Made by a program: the position numbers and the translations under genes. Below the pieces are notes generated by a model. It was not told the origin of the DNA. It saw only the letters and a program-made list of their open reading frames with translations, and ran no database searches. From Sclerurus mexicanus (lineage: Eukaryota > Chordata > Aves > Passeriformes > Furnariidae), in assembly GCA_013396755.1 (NCBI GenBank), contig VWZF01006750.1:328339-392338 (forward strand): a stretch of DNA of 64,000 bases, written 5' to 3'. Position 1 is the first letter of the stretch. Every line of letters begins with the position of its first letter. Positions 1 to 14,660 of the stretch are shown one piece after another.

Positions 1-3000
1 TATTGAATAAGTGAAAACAAGCAAATGGCTAGAAAAGAAAGAGATCAGATAAGTTCCATAGTGATGGAGAGGAAAAATGTTGAGCAATATTACTGTACAC
101 CAGTACAGGGGACAGCCATTGTTCACTTTGATCAGAACTCAAGGTGTGAACTCACCTGCAACCCACAAAGACTTTACTTGTACCATTGCTTACAGTGCAC
201 CTTATTTTTAAATGCAAATCATGGAGTAATAAAGACAGGTAAGAATGTCAAACTGATCATGTAATGAATGTTTTTGATGAAATAATTTGCATAATAAAAA
301 AATTCCCCGTTTTCAAAACAAACCCATACACACATAGAATTTTGATGGGACCTGAACCAGGATTTCACAAAAAAATCAGTGCTCCATCTGCTGGATTACA
401 AATACTTTTCCTCACACTTTTTTGTTTCATCAGTCTCACCACACCTAAGCCCTCACTGCTCTGATGCACCTGTAGTGAAACTGAAGCTTTTAAAGCAGTC
501 AGGCAAGAGCATCCTTTCAGCTGTTGGATTGAGGAAAGCCTACATTAACTACCACAGCTGTTCCTTGGTCTGCTAATGCCTTCTAATACATGCTGCTTAT
601 AAACTTAGGAGGTGGAGCTTTGGGTGAACAAATAATTCAGCAGAAGGTGTTCATCAATCTTCCAAGTAAAAATATTTCCTTACAGGTTACTCAGCCAGAG
701 TAAAATTTATTTCTGTGTAGAGAGCCATCAGAAGGACTCTCTCTAATCATAATCCCCTGCTAACAGGGTCTTGGGGTAGGGGGCAGAAGGTTGCCCACAG
801 TCTTTTGCAGTAAGATGGTAATTAATTTCTGTCTTCATGTCTGTGCCTTAGAAGCTGTCACATAGCCCCAAAAATTCCGCGTGCCACTGTTTTGTTTACA
901 ACACATAATCTCAAGTCAACTGTTAGCCATAAACTGTCTTTTATTAACCCAGGAATCTCAAATGCCAGATACTCACCATTCTGTAGGAAAGTGTGTTAGA
1001 TAGTCTAAAGGGAAAGGAAATACTCTGACATAGTGGTAAACTAACAGCTATAAATATTTTAAAGGATTGTGATAGAAAAAATTATGTCCTTGCTGAGAAT
1101 GCTCATAGTGGTGTAATTACAAGGATATTATCATCATCAGATCCTGTTGGTATGAATGAATATGTCTAAAGTGCTGATTATTCCAATATATTTCAAACAT
1201 AATCTCAGATGTTTAATAGAATATGAAGGAATGAACATCTGTTGAGACTGATTTATAGTCAAAGGCAAACTGTGGCAGTATCTCAGCCTCGTAGCTGTTT
1301 ATTATGAGAGATTACAGCTGAAGTACAGCCAGCCCTAACACCAGAATGATTTTTACACATCAGATCTTTGGGTTTGGTTAGGAGGTAGTGTTCTGTGTTG
1401 GGACTTGCTTACAGCAACGCAGAGTGACATCATGATTCAAGCATTGCATTGACCAATAAATAACCTAGAAGCACACTGTATTAAAAAATAATTTGTATTA
1501 CATTCCTGAGCTAGTCTGAAATGGTAGCAGAATTCAGGCTAGTAAAGGAAGGCAGCACAGCATAAGCAGAATACTCATTTCAAGAAGTAACAGATGTGCA
1601 AATTAGATGTTGGACAAAGAGGACCTTTGTCTTGAAATGTTTTAATTTGCTTGCAGGCGACAACTTAATTCAATTAGTGCCACTTGTTATGGAAGCCATA
1701 TTTGGGAAGGCAGTTGTAGTCCATATGAATGACAGAAGGATGACATACACAAATGAGAGCCTTGAGTAGGGCTGAGACAGTAATCCAAGAAGAGAGAGAA
1801 AAGGTCTGAAAAAGAGAAAGAAAAACAACAGCTGTGAAAGTTATGAAGCCTACGATGAAGAACAAGAGAAGCCAGACTAAAAAAGAAAAAACAATCCACT
1901 GGAGTGGAGTATGGCAATCAAGCACATGTTGAAAGGGAAGCGAAGGTGACTGGTTGTTTTGGACTGAGGGCTGACTGAAGAGCTGTGAAGGACAGTGCCT
2001 GTGGGTGAGAAACACAGTTGCTGGAGCCAGCCTGTGGGTTAACAGGGAAATGAAGGACAGACTGGAAAGTGGCTCTGTGCCAGCTTCCTGCTGTGGAGAA
2101 AAGAAACCAAATCCAATCCCCAAGCTTTATAAACTGGAAAGAAGGACACTTGATTAAGAAAAATACAGTCAAATATGCATACACAGCAAACACATACACA
2201 CATATACATATCCTCTGCCTTTCTTCACGGACTGTCTCAAAAGATCCAAATTTTGCATGAGGGTTTATGTCTGGGTGTCAGAAAAGAAAAACTGCATACA
2301 GTTGTGATAGAACTTGTCCCTAAAAAATAGCCCTACGTGTGTTGTATATGTTACTCTCACAGATGGGTTTTGCAAAAGAACATTATAACAGAGCTGCATT
2401 GACAGAAAAGTAGAAAGCCAAACAATATGACATCCCACTTGGCTCTTTGTCCTTTTGAACCTTGGAAACAGCTGGAAACCACAAATGAATGCTCTTATAT
2501 ATAGCAGCTTTTTGAGGTGAGACTTTGTAGGAAGAGACCAGAATCTTTTTGTCAGAGCACTTCCTAAATCAAGTTTTCTAAATATCTAATATTCTGATCA
2601 GCTTCTAATTTGCCAGCCTAACTGAAAGCAGCTAAGGCAAATTCAGGCATTCCAGCAGCAAAAGACTGCAAGGAGTCAGGGAAGGAAAAAATGTAATTCT
2701 CTGGCCAGCTATTTAATAGGCTACTTCCAGGAGAAGTATCAGAAAAGAGTGGAGATACTAAGCTGGAATCCTTAAATATATTTGAAATTTTAAAATTTAA
2801 TAGTTTCTTGATATATTATTTCCCCAGACTATGTTTTATTTTAGACTCTTTCCTCTGTACTCTGAGCCCTATATCAGTTGCATTTTACATTAAAATAGCT
2901 GCTTTTTTCATCACATCCTGGCAGGTGCTGAGCATACTCCCCTTTCAGCACCTTCAGAGCAGCACAAGGGGTGCTTAGGAACTGGTGTCATTAGTAGATT

Positions 3001-4268
3001 GGGTGATCCCACAGGGGTTACAGCAGACAGCACAAATTTGGTCAGGATGTGCAGTGTGGGGTGTGCTTAGCTTTACGATATGGCTGAACGGCACAATGGG
3101 GTATATTCTACTCTGCCACCACAGTCACCCTGCTTCAGGGTGCTTGTCTGCCATGGTGAGGCTGGAGGATGAAGGAAACATGGGTGATCCTATGGTTGCA
3201 CTGGTGAGAGTGCCCTGACTGTATATCTGGGATGATCTTGACGATGTGAGAAAGGAAGTGGTAAAAGCATCCATCTGCTGCATGCTCCTGAAAATTTAGA
3301 GGTGGAGATTAGGGGAAAGGATGGAGGAGTAAAACCATTCCAACAAACTAGACAAAAATTTGAATTGTTAAAGTCTTCTGTACAAGATATTTTGCTTCCT
3401 TTGTCATGAGTAAACCAATAAAGCAGTTGAGCATTGTAATTAATATGCCATGACTGGAGATTTGATTCCTAAAGACAAGAAAATGGAATAACTTCTTAAA
3501 AAAGCAGAAATCTTGGTCTTAAATTCTGATTGCACTCTCAGAGTTTTTATTTTTAATAAGTGCAGCAACCACAGAGGCAGTAAAAAGCAACTATCCTTTG
3601 TTCACAGACAATGATAATCTCAGCTCTGGAAACTTCCTGGAGGGTCCATTTGCAGCAGGGACAGAGGACAAAGCAAGCCAGTTAGCCTCCTGCAGAAACT
3701 ATTTCCTGTGTAACTGCCTATGAAAACTGTCCATGCTGAGCAAACTCATGCCAGTAAAGATTCAATTTTAACAGAAAGGTAATATGCAAATATCTTTTTC
3801 TTTATAGAGATGGTATCTCTTTTCCACTTTTCCATTGCAGAGACACAGTAGAACGCACACATCTGTGCATGCGCTAACACATGTGGTGCCAGTTTTCTTT
3901 CACATAGGCAATATAAATCACAGCACCAAGAAATGTTATGATGCTATAGGATCAATAACAATCTATTTGAAAAGTGTATCTGGATTATTGATATACTATC
4001 CCATAACACATCTTTAGTGTGTTAAAATTCAGGATTTGATTGAAACTGTAAGCTGTTGACTACCATATAAACATACGTAAGAAGAAATATTTATTTTTCA
4101 GTGGAAAATCAGCATGTTTTCTATTTTAATTTTGCCAAACTGCTGTTAGTAGGGACCTGACACTGCCAAGGAGGAACTTTTGCTCTGATCCCACAGAACC
4201 ACTTGCAAGTGTACTTTACAATTCACATACTCTCACATACTTTGCCAAGACCTGATGGTCTGAATTAG

Positions 4269-4307
4269 TAAAAAAAAGGAAGTTCAAGACTTTTTTCCTT
4301 TTTTTTA
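4269..4307. repeat. Perfect 13-bp inverted repeat (hairpin)
   Basis: The arm at 4269-4281 (T, eight A, GG, AA) is the exact reverse complement of 4295-4307, with a 13-base spacer. It is followed at about 4313-4337 by two tandem copies of TTTTTAAACCAT. The arms are low complexity (A8/T8), so chance formation in AT-rich DNA is likely. Confidence 0.7.
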
Positions 4308-6662
4308 GCAGCTTTTTAAACCATTTTTAAACCATTTTTTTCTTCATTGTGTTCCAGTTACAGACCACCCCCATGTCTTCCTTGTTCTTTGCTATAGATA
4401 GTCCTGTGCTGCTTTCCACAAAGCCACAATTTCAGCTCCTCTGGTTTTATACCATGTCAGTAGGGGAACTAAATTTTGTACTTTCAGATATGAATGAAGT
4501 AGCACAGGTGAAAAAAGGGGTAACAAGACAAGGCCACTTCTATGGTGTGATTTGGAACATGTGTTCCCTTTGCCAAGACTAAACACTTCATTCTTTCCTT
4601 CTTTCTGGCTGCCTTTCATGACAAATCCAAGAGATGCGAGTGGTGTATTAAATATGCACAGATCAGTCTGCAGAGTATATGTGCTGCCTACATCCCTTCA
4701 GAGTGCTAGGTAGTATGTGTTAGCATTCAGAATTGCTTTTGCGTAGGTATTTCTAACCAGGAAAACCCACACCATAATGTGATAACCTTATCTGAGGCAT
4801 CTTCATCCTCTCCTATTATCTTGGACCTGTGATCCTGTAAGCTGTTCTCACTTTGTGGGGTTTCTGAATAAGTATGTGTTGCCTTGCTTTCGTGGGGTTA
4901 ATCCTACCTGTCTGTTGGATAGGTACAAAAGAAGAAATGTGATTTATATTGAAAAAGAAAGAGATTGCTGAAAAATCTGGCTTCCAAATGGACTGCAATA
5001 TTTATTTGAAAACTAAGATAAAAAAAGGAGGAGGAATAAACCCTGACCTAGGGATGGATTGTGTGAAATCTTTCCATTTCTTACCTTCTTATTTACATGG
5101 AAGCCACTTCTGGCTGGCTACGGCAATTTAAATTCACTTATACTCTGATAAAGCCTTCAATTCTGTTTGAATAGAAGAGCTTTGCAAGTCTGGAGGAAAT
5201 GGCAATTTGTGCATGCTGTAGCTGCCAATGAGTGCCTTTTCTTTTTCCAGCAGCTCATTATTTTTCTCTGCTAAAATATATACGCAGGTACATGTACATT
5301 TGCTTTCTTTCAGAGAACATTTTATATGATTCATTTAAAAGTAATTCAGGATCATTTGGGGATTTACTTTAAAAAGAGGCATATCAGATGTAGACTCCAT
5401 TTTAAAAGCCAAGGAGATTTGTGAGACATCAGACATACCTGCTGTTACTGGTTTAGTCCTGGCTGACACATTTCTCTCTACTGGGATTTTCTCACCTCTT
5501 GATTTGTTAAATAAGGTATTCATTGTTAATTAATGGAGAAAATACTGACTGGGCACAAAAGGATTTTGGGGTAAAGGATGGACTACAACGGAATGATACA
5601 GTAAGGTAATACCTCTAATGAAGCCAAGACTCTGAGCTGTATTACAGGAACATTATCTGCAGGACACCAGGAGTTATTCCCCTTTACTCATCTCAATTGA
5701 CCTGTAATCTATGTACTAGCAGAAGAGACAAGTCTGACCTAAGTGAATAAAGGAATACCAAAACAAGAAGTCTGGAAAATATGACAATGTAATACAAGTT
5801 GGGGATAATAAGAGGTGGGATACAAATCTTCCTATATATTTTAGAGTTTACCTTAACAAAAGGTGATAGTAAAAAGTGGATGCATAGAATAAAATCAAAA
5901 TTATCACTAATCTTAAGGAGAATAAGATTTCCAGATATTAGAAAGTATTTTGCAATGATTATGATGCAAGTAACTGAGGCACTCTGGACTCCTCGTCTGC
6001 AATGAGACTATTGATATGCTTTGCATCAGACATTTACTTAAGCACCTTATGGCTTAATATACTTCTCATGCAGAGATTAAACCAGTGCATTTACTTGGCT
6101 GTTAAACACTGTTGCAAAATATTAACCAAAGCTAAGTCAGCCTAATGCAAGGAAGTGGAACGGTGAAGAGCTCTGCCAGATCAGGGGGGAAAAATCACAG
6201 AGCCTGAAACAAGTTTCTGTGGAGTGAAAGTATCTGCAGCATATGGGGATTCATTTTGCAAAGCCATGATCATTTGTAGTTTTTCTTTGATACTGCCATA
6301 AGGCTTTTTTAGTACTGTTTTGGTGAAGTCAAAACACTGGCTAGAATAAAGAAAAGTATGTACTACAGTTGCTCTTAAGCAAATTAATTCTGCTGTTGTA
6401 ATAAATGTGAACTAAGATTGTGCTGAGATCTATAGGAACGAACTCTCCCTGCCTAATTTTCTCCTCAGTATAGTCTAAACTGTGAGACAGTAATGTACAC
6501 AAAGAGAACATCCAATGTAATATTAACAAACCAGGCAATTTTAACAAGTCATCTCATGATACCAAATTATAACTTTTATATATTAAAGCTTCCAAAGGCC
6601 ATATCTTTCCTCTTAGGGTGCAAACACCTTCAATGACATCTCCTGAAAAGTAGAATTTGCAC

Positions 6663-6705
6663 TTTTAAAAAAGTTAAAAGATAAAAAGTTAAAAAGAGTT
6701 AAAGG
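6663..6705. repeat. AGTTAAA-rich imperfect tandem repeat
   Basis: Three spaced copies of AGTTAAA separated by A-rich sequence form a short, imperfect simple repeat. No function is suggested. Confidence 0.55.
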
Positions 6706-7980
6706 TTTTCTGGTTTTTTAAAGGTTGGCTTTGATTTGGGGATTTTTATGGGAAGGAGTAGATGAAAAATCAGGTGTTTGTTTGTTAACAAATTTGCACC
6801 AATGACTGCATGCAACTGTTTTCCAGAAAACAAGAGGAAGTAAAATAAAGGAGTGATTTACTTATTCAAGACTTTTGTGTTTGCCTCTAATATTCAAGTT
6901 TTCCTTCTGGCATTTTTCTCAAGGCCATGTGACTATACTTGTTGTGGCAATGTCTGCTGATCCTTTTTCTGTCTCTATTTGACTAACTTTTGACTAAATA
7001 GGGCCTCCCTGCTGTCTGTATCTTGATTTCAGTATTTCCCACTGCTTGTGTTTTGAGTAAAGGTCGTGGTTGTTCCAGCTATCTGCTTCCAGAACTGTTT
7101 CCTCCAAATACCAACACAGGGTATGCTGGAACATCATTGGGCATTACGTTCAAAGACATCAATTTATTTTTTTCTATTTTCTAAGCTTAATTCTTATATA
7201 TGTTGCTCCATGAGTAATTATTTATAATTGAATTAGTAGTACAGAGTAGTGACTTCTGATAATCACATTTCTTCAGTAATTTGCTGTATTGACTATGTGA
7301 AAATTCTTATTAGAAGTGTGAAAAAAGTGCTTTGAATTAATTAGTTTCATAATAAAAACCAATACAAACAGAAATAGAAGAGTATAAACAATTACATTAT
7401 CATTATACAGTTTCCACTTGTTTAGAAACTTAGAATGCAACTCTCCCCCAGAAACATCAAACTATGAAACAGCAGTTGCCAGAAGGCAGAGACTAAACAT
7501 CCTCACATACAAATATACTCTATTGTACAGAGGTTACAGTGATTTAGGAGGTTGCTGATAACTTCTCTAATAAGAAATTAATTAAATTCTTATTTCAGAA
7601 TCCCTAATACCGCAATTCATATGAATTGCTGTTTTCAGCTCGACTGACTTTAATAGTTTATAAACCACATATATTGTTTTCCACTGACAATTTCTAAGAA
7701 AATGTGATGGTCTGTGAAAATAATTATATAACATTACTATTCCAAGGCAAGGACCACACTGCACTGGCAACTCTCCTCTGTACCCTGTTGGGAATTGCTC
7801 GCATATATCATGAAGTTGTACTGACTTCAGGGGAATAAGGGATACCAGGCTGGGCTTCCTTTGTCCATTGCCATATATCCCATACAAGGCTCCCCAGTCC
7901 TATTTCTGCTGCCTTTGGGATCTCGAACCATTACTACACACTATTGCTGTCTGATTTTGTTGTTGCTGTTTGTTCGTTTG

Positions 7981-8034
7981 GGTTTTGTTTTGTTTTCTTT
8001 TTTTTTTTTTTGGGGGGTTTTTTTTTTTTNTTTC
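7981..8034. repeat. Poly-T / G6 / poly-T tract containing the window's only N
   Basis: The tract reads as T-rich sequence, a T run, six G, a second T run, an N at 8030, then TTTCTT. Homopolymers of this kind are poorly sequenced, so the N and the true run lengths are uncertain. It may be a decayed poly-A tail read on the other strand, but no retroelement body was identified beside it. Confidence 0.8.
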
Positions 8035-11000
8035 TTCTTAATGGAAAAATTACAGATCAAGACACTGCATTCACATAATTATGAATACTGGTCTTAGAGT
8101 TTTAAAATAAGCTTAGTTTTCCTCTTTGTGATTATCTAAAATCATGCTTTAAAAATTGATTCTAACCTATTTTGTCTACTGAACCTTCATGGGAGGCATT
8201 TTGAAAACAATTGCAACCCTGGCAGTTTCTAATTTTCAGTTTGCAAGCCCACACTTTAATAATTTTGTTCCATAATTGCATCATCTGCTTTGAGAAAGCC
8301 AGTCTAAACACTGTTGTAGTTCTAAATGAGATGAGCCAGCCGCATTAATTTGTTCAGGTTGCTGCTTTGGAAAAATTTCAGGGAGTCATTCCAGGATCAC
8401 ATCTTTTCCCTTTGTCCTTCAGTTCTCTCAAAAATCATAATCTGCAACTTGAAGGCCAAAAAAAGGCCACCAAAGCCCCAACCCATTACAAAGGACTATT
8501 TTTGTCAAATAAATCTTGCATATCCTGGTAAAGATTACTTCCTCACTTGCAAAGCATCAGGTGGTGGTAGCCATCTCAGGATCTGAACATTTTTTTCTTC
8601 CTCTTAGCCAACCAATTCTGCATAAGTAAAATGCACAGAAATATATTTTTATCCTCCTTTAGGCTTTAGGTTTCCTCCATTGCTGTCATCCACTCAAACA
8701 TGCACTTAGTAAAAGGCTAGTAACACCACATAGTAAAATGCTGATGATAATTGGTTTCTGTATTCAGTAATTCCTCTTCAAAAGGAGCCATTGCCTCACT
8801 CACTGGAGCTATTACAGTATTTGTCATTCATACTGCCTATAGGATTAAATTCCTAAGGTTTCTACTACAATGTAGTGTGGTTCAGACCGATAGTGTCTTT
8901 CCATAACTTTCATTTTCTACTACCTCCTTATACAATTGATTCAGCTATCAGTCTTTTATTGATCGACATACTGGGAAGTCATGTGTCCATGGAATCCAGA
9001 TTTCCCAAAGCAGCTTCTGTCAGCTCTTGTCCACATGGGATGTTCAATACTCAGCAAACTCTGAGACAGACCTGGAGAATGTGAGTAAAAAGAAATACCT
9101 TTTTTCAATTGCATTGGTAACATTTGATCAGATTCCTCATTGTTGGTTGGATCATAACCTATTTTTACCTAGTTAAAGAGTCTGTAAAATCTGGAGACTT
9201 CTACAGATATGGCTCATTTACTCTTTCAGTAGATTTCTGGGGGGTGGGGGGAAATCTGCTTTCTTAGGCGAAGTGTGTGTTGCTATTCATTCCTTCACTT
9301 TCTTCAATGAAGTTTCATGAAATATGATCCACACAGAAGTGGCTAGGGTGAAAACTGCTCATTTTTCTTGAGCTTCATGTATATAATTTTCAGTGTAATA
9401 GTGCAAAGCGGCTTCTTTGTGGCTGGCAGCACCATGATACTATACACTTTTAACAGTCTTTATTTCATAAATCTATATAGTTTCTTTTTTTTTCTGATCC
9501 TTCACTCCTGCTCAGTTGAGTAACTGTAGCAAGTTTTTTTTCATCATTTTTTCTGAACAGACACACAGATAATTTTGTCTAGACTGCTGTCTTATGAATC
9601 TTCTTTGCATTGTTTCGAGTTCCCCAATGATTATTTCTACATCAATAATATCAAGTTTCTCCACCTTGTCAGCCATATCAAAGTTGCCTCTTGTTCCAGT
9701 GGGAAACTTCTTTGATGTATAATGCTTGACACATTTTTTAATTTTGCTTATAAGAAATTATTAGAGTATTTTCATGTCTGAATTTATGTGTCCTGAAAGG
9801 CTTTAATGAAAGCTATTTATGCACCTTTTTGTGATTGACATCATTTTTGTACATATTTTTAATGTTTGCTACTTTCCCTGCCCATATTCAAGTACAGGCA
9901 TAAGCACAGGTATATGCGGTTTGCCTGATTTAACAGCCAGTTTAGATTTTTACAAAGATATACTTGCATTTCTACTTTTTGCCACTTCTTGCCATGTTTT
10001 AGTGACCTTTTACCCTATATCTCTGAAGACATTCAGCTTTGATTATTTATTTTTGGTGATAATATCCCACATGGCTTCATCAGTCTGTTCTTCTCTTCTA
10101 GCAAAACCCTAAAATGTCCTCCACCAGACAGGCATGTGGTAGAGGCTCTGAGCCTTTCCAAGCTTTTTCATAACATCACCATTTTTGCATCGTCCTCTCT
10201 TATGGTAATTAAATCACCAATTTTACTGAAGAGAGGTTGTAAGTCTCGGGGCTGTGATGTTTCTGATTGTTTTCTTTACAAATAATTTCTTGGTTTTCAT
10301 TGGTAGCATTGCTACTCACTACCCACACTTGCTCTGCTTTTCTCTTTCATTCCTCCTGAAAGGAGAAATAAAACACAGACTCTCTCCTAATACTTAGGGT
10401 AGAGAGTAGGATTTGAAAGTGACAAAACTATGTTATCATAATGCCCAGTAGTGATATTCTTTTGGCAGACACAGGTGAGTTAAATGGCAGCGTGACAAAA
10501 GGTAATCGGAAAGTTACATAGGATACCGAGTAGAAGCAAAAAATGTGGAAAACTGTAGAATGACTCAGAAAAGCAGCATTGTTGTGCAAAGAAGTCTAAG
10601 AAGTTGGATTTTAATATGTGACCACATCTTGTATGCAGATCCTTTATCCTTTCTTAACTCTGCGCACTTTCATCTGGGTTTTCAATTACTTTTAGCCTTT
10701 TAAGAAAAATACCATGTCATTATGGACAGCACAACTAAGAAGTGTACTTATTGTGCAGTGGTGGTCAGAAAAGTTAATTAAGTGTTGGGCTGCATTAGGA
10801 ATGAGATGGAGAATAAATAGGAAATGATAATGAATTATGTAGGACAATGTTCTAAACTCACCTTGAATATGAAATTCACTTTACACTGTATTATTTCAAA
10901 AAGAAAAGTATGTAAAAAATATAACTATCTGATTAAAAAAAAAAAGAGCAATGAAAGGAATTCATTAGCGTTATGAACAAGTGAGATGATTGCATAAGAA

Positions 11001-14000
11001 GAGAACAAAAAGTCCAGGGATATTTCAAATGGAATGATGTTGAAGATGCAGTAGGGATACAGCTAGAGGAGACATAGTGGAATCACAGAGAGAAATCATG
11101 ATACCAGGGAGAGTAAATCTATGGTGCCATTTGTACCTTCCAATAACAAAACAAAGGACCTGTATAATTGCTTTCAGTGATTAAACAGTAGCTTCATAAT
11201 GTTCTGGAGAAAATCCTTTCCCTTTCTGTAATGAAAAATTAACTTGTGGAATGCAATGGTGCAAGAAATTGAGCAAATAGCTTAGTGTGATGCAAGGATG
11301 GATTGCAGTGCCAAGAGGGAATAAAAAAAGGCTATGCAATCAGACAGAATAAAATAAACAACAGAGGTCATCAATCCTAATGCTTCTAACTATAGCCCTT
11401 CATGTACCAGCTCTGTGTTAGTCTCATTATTACTACAGCTGTGCTTTGAGGGAACAGTATCACAACACTGGTGAGATCATGATATGAGATTAAAAGCTAC
11501 CTTTTAAACAGTATCCTGAGCTGTGACCATCAGTCTGTTCTCACATTTCATCTCCTCAATTTCTAACAACGGAGACCACTAACCTGAAACCACCATGGAC
11601 TCCCTGACTGTGTTCATGCTGGAATGAGCTCTTTGCCCATCTTCCCCATGCTCCTTGCAGGCAACATTGCATTTGGGACTAGCCAGGCAAATTATGGCAG
11701 TGGCTCTGTCAAATTGATTTATTGATTGCACTTAGGGATTGTAGCATAGGGCATTTAATAATTTCCACAGTATCACAACACTCTGCCTGTGATTGTTACT
11801 TATTCCTTCTCAACAGAGAAATTTGCACAATGTGCGAGCATGAGATTGCTTCTGGGTACTAAAAAGGTGAGAAAAGCACCAGTGTGTATCTCAGAAATAT
11901 TTAACTCCTGAAGGAATAAAACTAACCCACAGTCAGAGGAACAGCCCTATTGTACCCAAGATTGAATTCTGGCCTTTCCTCTCAGCAGCAGGCTGCTGAG
12001 CAGAGATGTATGCTGCTCATGGGAGGCCAGCCAAGCCATTAGCCTGATGTCTGTGGTGTCTTGCTGCACCCACAAGGACTCCTTAGGAGCAATCACTGAG
12101 CTTGTGCTGTGATGGGCTGCAATTAGTTCCCTGCTCCATTTGGGATCAAGTTTCTGGAGAGCTCTGGGAGGGATTTTTTTGAACTCTCAGGACTGAAGTA
12201 ATTTTATGCTTTATCTTGGGCTGATCCCCTGCTAGATGGTATGACACTTCCTTGGGCTAAGGCAAAGGGAATAACAGATGTCACCTTCCCCTTCCCCTGT
12301 GTAGGTCTCTCGTGGAAGCTGGTCCATCCGTGAAAAGCCCCACCACCTACACTCACCCTTCCCAAGAACAGAGGCTGCAAAAGTCCCTGTTTGTCAGCCA
12401 AATTAGACACAAGAAAGGGTTCTTGCTCAGTCACATTAACATCAGGGACAGCGTATGTGTTTGGTGAGGGTGCCCACAGTATGAATGAGTGCATGTAGGA
12501 GGAGATTCATCATGTTGACTTGAATGCAGAGTGTGTAATTCGTGGGCTATTGGTTGCTATGGAGTTCAACCGAAGTGGAAAGTGACAGCAAAAAACCCCT
12601 CATAATACTTTTATACAGAAGAACCTCTAGCAGAAACATAACAAGGGGAAAATTTTAATATCTTTAAGAAAGTCATTGAGAGGCAATTTTTGCACGATAA
12701 AAGAAAACTGATGCACTTTTTTTTCTTCAGGTTTGTACATTTCCCCTTCACTGGCAATGGCAGAGGTTTCCAGCTCATTCCAAGCCAGCCAGATATCTCT
12801 GTGTAGATGGCCTTTGTTCAGTTTTAAACTAAGCCATGTATTTCTAAAGTTGTTTAATATAGTTCAGGTCTCAGCTTAGTCTATGTTAGTCTTTGTATCT
12901 ATCACATTGTTGGACTAAGCAGTTCTGAAATAAAAAATCAGTGCACTTACCTATCCAGTCTATTGTCCTGGACGTAAAGTTACTTGGGAATTTTATTTAT
13001 AGAATGACACAGATGCTGTGGGGAAAAGTTTGCTATCTTTTTATTACAAAACAACAGAGATGCCTGTTCAAATCTGACATACTGGAACAACCAAAGATAT
13101 TTACACTGGATGTGACAGAAGAATAATTTGGAGCTCTGACATTAATGCAACCTGGGGTTTATTCAGTAGGGGTTTTCTGTGCATGTATTCTGGTCTGACA
13201 CAGAAATAATAAAAAAAAAAAGTAATTTAATTTGGGCATAACAAAGAAGGGGTTGCTACCTTACAAAGTAAGAAAAAAATCCTCATATTGTGCAATAACT
13301 TTCCTGTTTGCATGCTGGTGACTTATTAATATTTTTTGCAGCTAGCAAGTTTAAATGGCTTTGAATCATTCTGTGAAGAAAGTTACCCAAAGCAGGTCAA
13401 AATACTTTTTGTGAACTTTTTCTGTGAATGTAGGCCATTTATTCCATGAATTGCAGACTAACCTTGCCAATTTCTGCACATGTATGTGCTGTGAAGACCT
13501 CAGACAGAAGACACAAACAATTCTTCTTCAATGCATGAGTCAGATGTGATCTCTTCTGTTTGACTGTTCATCTTCTCTAGTGCAGGATTAGTCAAGTGAG
13601 TCACCATGTTTACCCATGATTCTTCATTTTGAACTTACTCTTCCTGGTTATTCTTCAATCAAGCACTACCCTGCATTGTGCATGGTTCACATGAGGGTTC
13701 TTTCCCACCAAAAGGTCATAAGATGTGAAGATCAGGTCTTGCAGTGGTTGCCATTTCCCTCCGATGACAGAGAGTCAGGGTAGTTACTCATGACCACAAG
13801 TTTGAATCAAGACATGAATCCCCAAGAACTGTATGTTAGTAATTTCCAGTATGTAATTCAGCAGATGTGAGTTTTCATTTACTGAAAAAAATACATGTAT
13901 TTAAAAAAACCCCAAGTATTTTTCCGAGAACACATTAATGGAAATTGGGGCTTTCTTATCAATACTTCATGAGCAGGAAGGAGAATCTAATCTACAAAAA

Positions 14001-14196
14001 TAAATTACTTCATATGATTTATGAACACCTTTAAAAAAACAAACAAACAATGCTGACTGGATTCCAAGGGCTTTTCCATGAATAGCATTCCTTGGCTGTG
14101 CGTGGGAACAATTAAAAATCATTCTTCCTGGGTTCTCCCTCCTCCACCTTCATTGATCTGCTGTGTTGTTGCTCACGTCTCCCTTTCTAAGCTTTT

Positions 14197-14660
14197 CATA
14201 GAATCATGAAATGATTTAGGTTGGAAAAGGCCCTTAAGATCATCAAGTCCAACCGTTAACCCAGGTCTGTCAAGTCCGCCATTAAACCACATCCCTAAGT
14301 GCCACATCTACACATCTTTATGTGTCTCCAGGGATGGTAATATCCAATCTAAACCTCCTCTGGAACAAATGAGGGTGATTTCGTCTTGTCCTATCACTTT
14401 TTGCATGGGAGAAGAGACCAACCCCCTCCTCACCACAACTTTCTTTCAGGTAGTTGTAGAGAGAGATAAGGTCTTGCCTGAGCCTCCTTCACCCCAGGGA
14501 AAACAACCTCAGGTCTCTCAGCTGCTCCTCACAGTACTTATGCTCCAGACCCTTCACCAGCTCTGTCCCCCTTCTCTGGACATGCTTCAGCACCTCTATG
14601 TCTTTCTTGTAGTCAGGGGCCTAAAACTGAACACAGAATTTGAGATGCAGCCAGGTTCTT
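14197..14660 (-). mobile_element. CR1 LINE fragment, 3' region, antisense to CLVS1
   Basis: The plus strand begins with the avian CR1 3' edge (CATAGAATCATGAAATGATT, then GGTTGGAAAAGG and TCCAACC). It then follows the usual CR1 order in reverse: a CCAGGGATGG block near 14330, a GACATGCTTCAGCACCTC block near 14580, and an ACTGAACACAG block near 14628. The element therefore lies on the minus strand and is 5'-truncated at about 14660, the common fate of CR1 insertions. The minus-strand 3' end is intact. The ORFs seen inside it are accidental. Confidence 0.9.

Larger units (their letters stand above)
1..14196 (+). other. CLVS1 upstream intron, no gene seen
   Basis: This stretch is AT-rich single-copy-looking DNA upstream of the exon on the gene strand. 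I found no recognisable exon, RNA gene or transposon in it. The open frames are short, overlap on both strands and resemble no known protein. Small structures listed separately are a hairpin at 4269-4307, an AGTTAAA-rich run at 6663-6705, and a poly-T/poly-G tract with an N at 7981-8034. Old, unrecognisably decayed repeats may be present, for example around 9480-10130, but I cannot support one. Confidence 0.6.
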
